From Agriotes lineatus (lineage: Eukaryota; Arthropoda; Insecta; Coleoptera; Elateridae), in the NCBI GenBank assembly GCA_940337035.1, contig CALNHX010007548.1, positions 1-64,000 on the forward strand: a stretch of DNA of 64,000 nucleotides, written 5' to 3'. The position numbers and the translations under genes were made by a program. Position 1 is the first letter of the stretch. Every line of letters begins with the position of its first letter. The notes under the pieces were generated by a model. The model saw only the letters and a list, made by a program, of their open reading frames with translations. It had not been told where the DNA came from and made no database searches. This document shows positions 56,335 through 64,000 of the stretch, piece by piece.

Positions 56335-58025
56335 GTCAAGAAAAGCTGCCAGTGCGATTTCCTGATGGTTTATAATTTTTTCAATTCTCTTCACCAATTG
56401 GTGAGGAGCAATCTCGCATGATTTTCCTGATATGCATGTTGATAGGGATGAAATAGGCCCTCCGAATGTAAGGTTTCCCTTATCATAAAAGACGATAAGT
56501 TGATAGGTCTATATGTCTTTGCCTGGGAGACATCTCTTCCAGGTTTTGGAATAAAGACGATTCCAGATTGCTTCCAAGCAGGAGGAATATATCCTGTTGC
56601 AAGGCTTGCTCTTAGTAGTCTACAAAGCTTTGGAATAAGGATGGTTTTCCCTTGTTGCAATAGCACAGGTAGTATTCCATGAGGACCAGGCGCTTTGTAT
56701 GGTTTAAAGGAATCAATAGCCCACTCAATACTATTGTGGGTAATTATTTTGTTTGCAGTTTCCCAATCTCTTTTTGTGGCCCTTATAGTAGGGTGTTCGA
56801 GATTTAACTGGTAATCATTTGCTGGAGGAGCTGCAAATGAGTCTGGAAGGTGCACTTGAAGAAGTATCTCCAAGGTTTCCTTTTCCGTGTATTTCCCATC
56901 TGGCTTTAATATTGTGCCAACAGGTTCCACTGGATCTTTAGCCAATATCCTCTGGAGTCGTGCTGCTTCCGAAATGTTTTCAACTTCTTGGCAGAAATTC
57001 CTCCAAGAGTCTCTTTTGGCCTCACGTACTGCTTTATTGTATTCAGTAAGGGAATGATAGTATTCATCCCACATTCCTGTTCTTTTCGCTTGTTAAACAA
57101 CTTACGAGTACTTTCCTGAGTTCTGCAAGTTCTGTATTCCACCAATTGACATTCCTATTGGTGGATTTACGTTGATCTTGCAGTTGTTGTGATACGAGTT
57201 TATAATATCCTCTTGTAGATCAATAGAGGTTAGCTCAATATCTGTGCTGTTTTTTATTTCGTTTTTGATATTACTTAAGTTAGCTTGTAAGTCCCACTTG
57301 TATTTCTTCGTGTTTCTCGGATTTCGATACATCACGATCGGCTTATCAAAGACTTTGATTTCCATCCGAACGTATCTATGATCCGAGAGCGACGGTTCCT
57401 CGGACACATGCCAACGAGTTATATGGGAGCTTACGCGAGATGTAGCGAGTGTAATATCAATAATCTCTTTGCGAGTGCGCGTTACAAAGGTTGGTTTGTT
57501 TCCCCGGTTCAGTACCTCCAAATCATTGGAAACAATAAACTCAAAAAGATACTCACCCCTTCTGTTGGTGTCGCTACTTCTCCATGCTGCATGATGAGCA
57601 TTGGTGTCGATCCCAGAGAGTAGCTGCAGGTTTGATAGCCTGCAGTAATCGACTAACTGCTGTAGTTCCTCTGACGGGGGAGGGTTAGGAGAATCAAATG
57701 GGAGGTATACTGAGGGGATTAATAATTCCTTCAGATTTACTTCCATTTGTGTTTGTAGCCTAATAACTACTTGGTCCCTGCAACAGAAATTTATTAGTTT
57801 TAGGGCGTCCATACGCTCGCTAACTAAGATGCAGGATCTAGAGTCGTCAAGGTTTATGTTGTATATTAACTTACCCTTGATAGTTCCGAGGCCCAATATC
57901 CTACCCCTGAATAGCCAGGGTTCTTGAATCATGGCCACGTCGATGCCCTTTAAAACAAAGTATTTACAGAAGGCAGCAGTTGCCGCCTTACTGTGCTGGA
58001 GGTTCACTTGAAGTACCCTCAGCAT
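56335..58025 (-). pseudogene. LINE-2 ORF2: endonuclease and truncated RT
   Basis: Starts MLRVLQVNLQHSKAATAAFC. Endonuclease: MIQEPWLFRG, SVYLPFDSPN, GIDTNAHHAAW, GNKPTFVTRTRKEIIDITLA and SDHRYVRMEI. A frame change near 57100 leads to MWDEYYHSLTEYNKAVREAK and the RT: FKPYKAPGPHGILP, WKQSGIVFIPKPGRD, KTYRPINLSSF and HPYQHAYQ. A last frame change gives LVKRIEKIINHQEIALAAFL at the first catalytic Asp, after which similarity ends. Jockey-group; the clade is a guess. Confidence 0.82.
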
Positions 58026-59141
58026 GTGCAGATTTTTCCGGCCTCTTTGAAGTCCTGAAGGTTATCCGAGTTAGTCCAAGGTAGGCTTTATATCCCGCCT
58101 TGCTCATCTCCTTCAGGGACCTCTCGTTTATCGCCAGGACTAAAGTGGTGCCTTGCGACTCCAACCTACTGGAAATAATTCTCCATTCATCAATCCCCAG
58201 ATTTTTGTTCTGGGTTTTTAGGAGTGACAAAATCTTGACGGGTTGCTTAACCTCCAGTAAATCAGTGGGTATCCACACTACCACTCTGGAGGTTTTCACC
58301 ACATCCTTTGCTAATCCTACTTGAAGATTAGACCCTTCCCACAGCTGAAGTTGAGGGGTTTTTTCCTTCGGCCATTTTTGTGAATCCTCGTTCGCACAGA
58401 ACACAAACAGCACGCCAGCATGTTCATAGCTGTTGGTAAACTGAGGACCAGTTCCAGGCTCACATTTGAAAATTTCTATAGTGAGAGCCTGTTGCGTCTG
58501 CTTCGCCTGTTCTGGGGTTAGCTTTCCCTCAAGACAGAGCGATTGCCATTTGTGTGGCTGACAGGGACTGACTGTAGGATTGCCCAGATGCCGAAGTACC
58601 GGGTTGTGCCTGCAAGTCATCCTCCCTGATCTTTTTAGGGGCCCTTTGTGTAGCGGGGGATGGAGTGCCCCCCTCGGTCCTTGGTCTTTTTTTCGATGGC
58701 AGCTTGCTTTCGCTTCCGCTCTCGTTTTCTGGGTCTTTGTTTGTCCCCAGTTGTTTCGACTGTTTCGGCTGTCGGTTTGCCCTCGGTTTTTTTTTTGCCT
58801 AATGGGTTCGCATCTAGTTTTCGCCACCTCAGTTGCCATTCTACGGCGTTGAGTTCCTGAGAGTTTTTTCCCGGGAGGTCCTGGGGTTGTGGTTTTCCTT
58901 CAGGTTCTTTACTGCCTGAAGGGATAGCCCCTATTAGTTCCTCCATTGTGGTTTCTGAGGTTTGACCTGGGTCTACCTCAGTCTCCATAGGGGAGGGTGA
59001 CCTGAAAAGGATAATCAATATCATATTCAGAATAAAAATTTTCGTTTTCTGTTGTGTTTTCCATGTTGGTCCCACGAGTATGAGGGAAGAGTGGGTCACC
59101 TCGCCAGGAGCCCCCTGCTGACGAGGAGGGCATTTGTACAA
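57988..59141 (-). pseudogene. LINE-2 ORF1 with DUF4780-like domain
   Basis: The N-terminal part (59141-58635) is acidic then Arg/Lys-rich (RKRERKRKQAAIEKKTKDRG). A frame change near 58650 leads to the second half, where GNPTVSPCQPHK, then SRVVVWIPTDLLEVKQPVKI, TLVLAINERSLKEMSKAGYK and GLTRITFRTSK match the DUF4780 fold found in ORF1 proteins of insect LINEs. Probably binds the element RNA. Start uncertain; a methionine at 59024 (MILIILFRSPSPMETEVDPG) is an alternative. Confidence 0.7.
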
Positions 59142-59639
59142 CGGGGTGCGCCCGATGCCCCGAGGTTGGTCGCTAGTGATCGAGCTTACCCTCGACCTTG
59201 CATCCCTTCAGCGCGCACCATACTGCTGGGAGTTAGGAGGTTTTCATAGTGGCCTCATCCACGCGGTTCAGGTGATTAAGCCCAGACCCCCGTGCCGCTC
59301 GTGTTACTATCCATGGCTCCAGATTTTACTCTGTCCACATGGGTCGTTGCAACACAGAGCGGTTTACCGTATGACGACATCGTTCATATACGTCCTATAC
59401 GACTGCAACAGAATAACAGCCTTTTTATACTATATTAAATTAATAGCATGTTACATTTTTCTTCATATGGTTAGTAAGAAGTTTTTTTAATGATGAATAC
59501 TTCATATAAAATATTCCGGCATAGAAATACATATAAAAGTAAAAAAAAACGTTCACCCTCTAAAAGTAACTAAACAAAACTACATATGAGATATAGGAAA
59601 CACTTTTTACTAGGTAAGAAGAAAGTAGTACAGTGTTTC
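59142..59639. other. LINE-2 leader and unassigned spacer
   Basis: GC-richer to about 59340, probably the LINE-2 5' region, then AT-rich. No supported gene. Confidence 0.45.
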
Positions 59640-60260
59640 TTATTTACAGTCAGGACAAATGTTAAATCGGTGTTCTGCGCATATACTTTTAAATCAATGC
59701 TCACATTTGTCACGAGCTTTTCGATTTTTTTTCTTGGACAGAAGTTACAACGGCCCAAAGGCCCTTTTACTTGTTGAACAACTTCTACTGTTTCTTCGCA
59801 ACCTAGGAGTGCGAATGTTGGCTCTCATTTCCCTTGGAAGTCGGGCACTGTTCGTTCTTTCTCTCAAGTGGTTTTCTACTAGAGTAGAGGAAAGTTGCTT
59901 TAAAAAGTCCGAACGTTTAGATACCTTATTAGACGATAAGTTAGCTATATAAAGAACGTAGAAGTTATATCCTGCAAAATTGAACATGCCAAATAAATTC
60001 TAAGAGGCCACCTACGAGTTTTCCTTGATAGAGTTTTTGAATGACAAAGTTGGTCAAAAGTGTCAACCTCTCCTTTAGTGAAATTATAAAATAAAATCAT
60101 ATCTGGTTTCATCATCAATATCTGCTTGCTCGTGCATAGTCGATAAAAGAACGACAGTCTTGTTCTTTTTTTGGCACAAATGAAACCATGGTAGAATTTT
60201 GATCAAACACAAACGTAGATGAAGACACTGGTATGTCTGGTTTAGTTTTTCTTAACCTTT
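59640..60260 (-). pseudogene. piggyBac-type transposase, C-terminal fragment
   Basis: Reads TMVSFVPKKNKT-like sequence near 60190, then TKGEVDTFDQLCHSKTLSRK with the third catalytic Asp, RRWPLRIYLACSILQDI and LSSNKVSKRSDFLKQLSSTL. The final zinc region, RCNFCPRKK and ICAEHRFNICPDCK, lies in a shifted frame at 59760-59640. Several frame breaks. No element ends seen. A third piggyBac lineage, unlike piggyBac-1 and -2. Confidence 0.7.
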
Positions 60261-60459
60261 CAGTGGGCGCGTTAGAATGATAACACTAAGGGGCGTGCGG
60301 CCTGGAAGTCCGCACTTATTTCTAATTACAATTTAAGCGTTTGTTGAAAATATTACAAAAATAATAGTCCACCATTTTGTGAATAAGAGTTTAATTTTCA
60401 AAAATAGGGTTATCAAGTATTAAAAAAGAGATAGTACACTAAACTATCTAAACGATAAC

Positions 60460-61219
60460 TAAAATTTTGGCTCAAAAGTAGAAAGTTTTAATCGTAGTTT
60501 TGGTTCTACGTTTTTTAAGCGATTTCTGTATTTTGATTTTATGTATACAAGTGTAGAGAACTCTCGTTCACATAAATACGTCGTACAAAATGGCATTAGA
60601 TGCATCAAAGCTTTTTGTGATAACTCTGCATAATCAAATCACAGTCGTAACCAAAAGTCCGTCAAAGTATGTTCGTTGAACATCAATTTCAGGGAGGTAT
60701 CACAAGACAGTTCTGCAAGAGTGTCTTGTTCAGCAATAGTTAAGCCCTTAATCTCTTTTAAATTTACAATAAATGGATTTCTAATCCAGTCATTATTGGA
60801 ATCGGGAACAGGAAAATAATCCCTGAAGTTGCGTTTCAAAGTCTCCAAATGCTCAATAAAAGTTCATCATCAGATGTTTCAAGAAAATCACTGAGCGTTA
60901 TGAAAGACCCGTATATTTGAAGCATTCGATGCGTCCACAACTCTTTTTTTTATCATCCCTTGTACTCTGTCTTCAACCTTAAATATAGTTACATTCGCCC
61001 CTTGGAGACTCAAATTTAACTCATTTAAATGTGTAAAAATATCTGCTAGATATGCTATCAGCGCTAACCATGCAGAATTATTAAAACGTATGCCTAACTG
61101 AAATTCTGTTGTTGTGAAGAAGATTCGTATTTCGTCACGCAATTCAAAAACTTGGGTAAGTACTTTCCCGCGGGACAGCCAGCGCACTTCCGCATGCAAA
61201 AGAAGATGTTGATGCTCAC
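60460..61219 (-). pseudogene. hAT transposase, C-terminal fragment
   Basis: Of the ZBED5/SCAND3-like hAT group. 61199-60888 reads HAEVRWLSRGKVLTQVFELR, LIAYLADIFTHLNELNLSLQ. 60848-60639 reads NFRDYFPVPDSNNDWIRNPF. About 60590-60470 has TTYLCERE..FSTLVYIKSKYRN, the end of the hAT dimerisation region. It begins abruptly at the 100-bp repeat (61220), cutting off the N-terminal part. Frame breaks between all pieces. Confidence 0.75.
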
Positions 61220-61319
61220 TCTATTGCAAAGACATCAAGTAAGTCAATGAACACTCCAAAATCTACTTGAATATGCCCTTTACATTATTAAACATATTTA
61301 AAATCGCGCAAACAAATTA
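61220..61319 (+). repeat. 100-bp direct repeat, copy 2
   Basis: Identical to 55147-55246; lies exactly between the hAT fragment and the pogo element. Confidence 0.92.
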
Positions 61320-63672
61320 GGGGAAGGTGGGGCAGGTTGTTACAATTTCAACGTTTTAATTTTTTTTACCAAACTCAAGCATCGAATTAAAAAAATAAAT
61401 CAACCCAAGTGATCAGTAACACTTCTACTTGAACTACAAATTTTAATCCGCCTTTTGTTACAAACATAGAAAAGTTATTTATATTCCAAGACAATATTGC
61501 AAAATGTATCAATATGCCCCACAGTGGGGAAAGTTGTTACACCACGAGGGGTTAGTTGTTACAGTGTATGTTAGACAGAAAATAAACTTTATTTGTAACT
61601 AAAAACATATTTAAAGTAGGTACAAAATAATAATTATTAATTAGATATCTCAAAAAACAATAAAAACATTAATAATAATGAAACAAGGGAAAAAGGAATA
61701 TATCCACCTTACAACTAGTCACTATCGGATATACAGTTTAAGCAAACATAATAAACTGCCTTATTACCACAGGACGCGTGTGCCCATCTTTTGCACATCG
61801 TACATTGAATCCAATCTTCATTTACTGATTCGGAGTAAGGCATCAAACAGACCAGGCACAGATCATCAAGATCATCACCATCTTCTTCAGAGTCGGACGA
61901 CTTATGAGCACTAGTAATTTCTTTCTTCTTACCTTTTTTTTTATTTTCCAATCTTTTGTTAATACTAGTAATATTCCTCACGACTGTTTTTCCCTTTTTC
62001 TTTCTTTCTTGCCGTGCAGCAGCTTCTGCTTCGAGTTCAGCCTTTATTGGTGTATCGGTTAATACAGCCGATTTACGTTTCCGGCGATTTATTTTTGTTT
62101 TTCTCTGACCAGCTTTCGGAAATGGTTTCAACTGTTGAGGTGTCACATCGAATGTTTGTGTTGGAACGTCATCTTTGGAACTAGAACAGCAAGGCTGAGG
62201 TGATGGTGTAGAATGACGAATTTCTGATGTTTCTTCGCTCATCTGATTTTCAGTTGATGGGTGCACTGATGAGTGATTGTTTCTATTTTCATCATTCCCA
62301 ATATTCTCAACATTATCTACTTCTCTGTTTGTAACTTCCGATGGTAAAAATTCATCATTTTGAAAAATTTCCCTATTGAATGGCCAAATCCCTGTAACTA
62401 CAAATCCATTTTGATTATTCGCTGGTGTAGTGGCATGAGGTAGTGCTTCTTTCAATACTGTTGGAATATCGTAAATCGTCATGGGGATTCCTGGATGCGA
62501 TTTGAGCCATCCATCAGCATAAGCACTATAATATCTCTTGAGGGGACCGTATACAGTCCTATCCAGGGGTTGTAGCCGATGAGAAGTATGTGGTGGGAAA
62601 CTCAGAAGCACTATACCATTTTCCTTACAGTGATTCAGTACTTCGATAGACAAATGCGACTCATGGTTGTCCAGCAGAAGTAAAACAGGCTTATCTTTAG
62701 AACATCGAGTGAATGCAGTAAAATGTTTTATGAATTCCAAGAATATTTCGCATGTCATCCAGCCAGAGGGTGAAGCCGCTCCTACACAGCCAGGAGGTGC
62801 ATTTGCAATCATAAACTGCTTGAATTTTTTCCTCGGGAATATTAGCATTGGTGGGACAGTGTTCCCACTTGCATTTACTGCCAAGCACATGGTTACTAGT
62901 TGTCCCCGTTCTCCTGAAGTTATTGCCCCAACTTGCTTTGTTCCTTTCTTGGCAATGATTTTTGAAGGCTTTTGAACTGTGGTGAGCCCAGTTTCATCCA
63001 CGTTGTAAACATCATTGATTTTAAACTTGTATCTGTCATAAACGGAACCAAGGTTGTCGAAAAACAAACCCACGTTATGGCGATTGAACGCAGTGGCTCT
63101 AGAAAGGCTAGTAGCTTCTGGTATGCGGATGGACAAATTTGTATGCCTTTTGAGAAATCCATATAGCCAATCTTTCGATGCCATTTCACTTCTTTTCCAT
63201 ACATCCTTAACAATGATGTTATTAGCAATAGCTAAATCGAATGCTAGTTTTCTTAAGTCTTTTGTGGTGAGGCCATAATAAACCTTCGCCGCTTGTTCAG
63301 CGTAGTTTGATAGTTCGATCTCTTGTCGATCAGAAAAAATTCTGGAATGTGCTACGTAGCCCACAGATATATTACTGCCATCAGGATATGCACTTTTCTT
63401 TTTGAGGTATCGATGCAACGTCATAAAATTTATTTCAAATCTATTCGCCGCATCTCGAATAGATATTCGTTTTTCCGCAATTTCATGAGCAGCCTGTTCA
63501 AAAACCGCGAGAGGTATGTTTCCCCTATCAGTCTTCTTTTTATAGTTTCTCACCATTTTGACTGAAATGAAATACAGCTCTTTAAAACTCGTGTTTCAAT
63601 AAGCTCTGATTGATGGGGGCAAGTTGTTACATGTAACAACGTGCCCCACGAAGATTGTAACAACCAGCCCCG
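61320..63672 (-). mobile_element. pogo-type element with near-intact ends
   Basis: Left end GGGGAAGGTGGGGCAGGTTG, with TTAC next; right end is the inverse of CGGGGCTGGTTGTTACAATC. TA precedes the left end (61318-61319) and follows the right end (63673-63674). GTTGTTAC-type words recur inside both ends (61551-61561, 63626-63640). The ends are not perfectly matched. Confidence 0.78.
61715..63556 (-). CDS. pogo-type DDE transposase with C-terminal PHD-like finger
   Basis: 613 aa, no stop or frameshift. Start MVRNYKKKTDRGNIPLAVFE. Psq-type HTH (AHEIAEKRISIRDAANRFEI) at residues about 20-50, CENP-B-type region (SKDWLYGFLKRH) near 130. DDE_1 core: NVDETGLTT near 195, LLLDNHESH near 295 and LQPLDRTVYGPLKRY near 330, giving three catalytic Asp. 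A Ser/Lys-rich linker follows, then residues about 560-610 form a C4HC3 finger: CLVC, CTMC, WAHASC and CLNC, as in PHD domains that read histone tails. Located within inverted ends. Likely the most recently active element here along with the 8.6-kb pogo. Expression and chromatin binding are inferred, not shown. Confidence 0.9.
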   Translation of the reverse strand: MVRNYKKKTDRGNIPLAVFEQAAHEIAEKRISIRDAANRFEINFMTLHRYLKKKSAYPDGSNISVGYVAHSRIFSDRQEIELSNYAEQAAKVYYGLTTKDLRKLAFDLAIANNIIVKDVWKRSEMASKDWLYGFLKRHTNLSIRIPEATSLSRATAFNRHNVGLFFDNLGSVYDRYKFKINDVYNVDETGLTTVQKPSKIIAKKGTKQVGAITSGERGQLVTMCLAVNASGNTVPPMLIFPRKKFKQFMIANAPPGCVGAASPSGWMTCEIFLEFIKHFTAFTRCSKDKPVLLLLDNHESHLSIEVLNHCKENGIVLLSFPPHTSHRLQPLDRTVYGPLKRYYSAYADGWLKSHPGIPMTIYDIPTVLKEALPHATTPANNQNGFVVTGIWPFNREIFQNDEFLPSEVTNREVDNVENIGNDENRNNHSSVHPSTENQMSEETSEIRHSTPSPQPCCSSSKDDVPTQTFDVTPQQLKPFPKAGQRKTKINRRKRKSAVLTDTPIKAELEAEAAARQERKKKGKTVVRNITSINKRLENKKKGKKKEITSAHKSSDSEEDGDDLDDLCLVCLMPYSESVNEDWIQCTMCKRWAHASCGNKAVYYVCLNCISDSD

Positions 63673-64000
63673 TAGGTGATAAGTATGGTTATGTTAATTT
63701 TTCTGTGAATCGTTGAGTTAGAACCAAAAAATAAATGGACGAAATGTGAGACAAATAGCGATAGTCATCAACCAATACAAATAGATGAAATGATTACTCA
63801 CCGTTTAGCAGGTTAAACTCGATTTGGCAAAAGTAACTAATTCACTTCACACGTGTTAAAACAATGACATGAAATAATTTTGTTAGTGCCATAGATACAG
63901 ATTCCAAACTTCATAGGAGTGTTAAACTTGACTAATTGTTGTACCTCTGCCGAATGGAGGGCGCTACAAGTAGAAATAAAGGAATTATTTGCAATGTAAC
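63673..64000. other. No gene seen
   Basis: AT-rich flank of the pogo element, running off the window. Confidence 0.5.

Larger units (their letters stand above)
56335..59141 (-). mobile_element. LINE-2 (Jockey/LOA/R1-like), 3' part missing
   Basis: ORF1 and ORF2 overlap by 38 bp in different frames, as in many LINEs. ORF2 stops near 56335 inside RT motif A, so the 3' half was lost. Loss from the 3' side is not usual LINE 5' truncation and implies a later deletion or rearrangement. Confidence 0.8.

Overview
This is eukaryotic, almost certainly insect, DNA made nearly entirely of mobile elements. The evidence is spliced transposase genes with GT-AG introns, P-element, PIF/Harbinger, piggyBac, pogo and hAT transposases, two env-bearing gypsy-type LTR elements, a copia-type element with the initiator-tRNA primer site used by copia, and LINE pieces, all in AT-rich sequence. 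No host gene, rRNA, tRNA, operon or CRISPR array was recognised. The species cannot be fixed; a beetle is only a guess.

Layout. 0.3-1.2 kb: broken Harbinger transposase. 1.6-2.4 kb: broken YqaJ-type nuclease gene. 2.7-3.1 kb: fold-back repeat. 3.7-5.6 kb: a second Harbinger transposase whose first intron holds an antisense MADF-BESS gene. 5.7-14.7 kb: a four-level nest. A P-element-like gene (minus strand) is split by a LINE (plus strand); the LINE is split by a pogo element at a TA; the pogo element carries two adjacent fold-back MITEs that share three copies of one 8-bp target site. 17.1-17.9 kb: probable LINE tail. 18.35-27.33 kb: four copies of the 3' half of another P-type transposase, the last split by a 3.5-kb element with long inverted ends.

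27.6-53.65 kb is best read as one copia-type element on the minus strand, opened by later insertions. piggyBac-2 sits in gag at a TTAA. Gypsy-2 sits where the reverse transcriptase should be; it contains a MITE with a perfect 53-bp-arm palindrome, and piggyBac-1 lies in its LTR. Gypsy-1 sits in the RNase H tail and is itself interrupted in integrase and env. Several junctions rejoin an open coding frame when the insert is ignored, which fixes insertion order.

53.7-64 kb: a pogo deletion derivative; one of two identical 100-bp direct repeats 6.07 kb apart; a LINE with ORF1 (DUF4780-like) and ORF2 (endonuclease plus truncated RT); piggyBac and hAT transposase fragments; and an apparently intact pogo transposase ending in a PHD-like finger. 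The two long pogo frames (8.6-10.6 kb and 61.7-63.6 kb) are the only intact long transposase genes seen.

I found no convincing new defence or metabolic system. The most unusual signals are the exact nest, the three shared 8-bp target copies, the 53-bp perfect palindrome, the two complementary half-LTRs of gypsy-2, the 100-bp identical repeat and the possible hammerhead-like motif.
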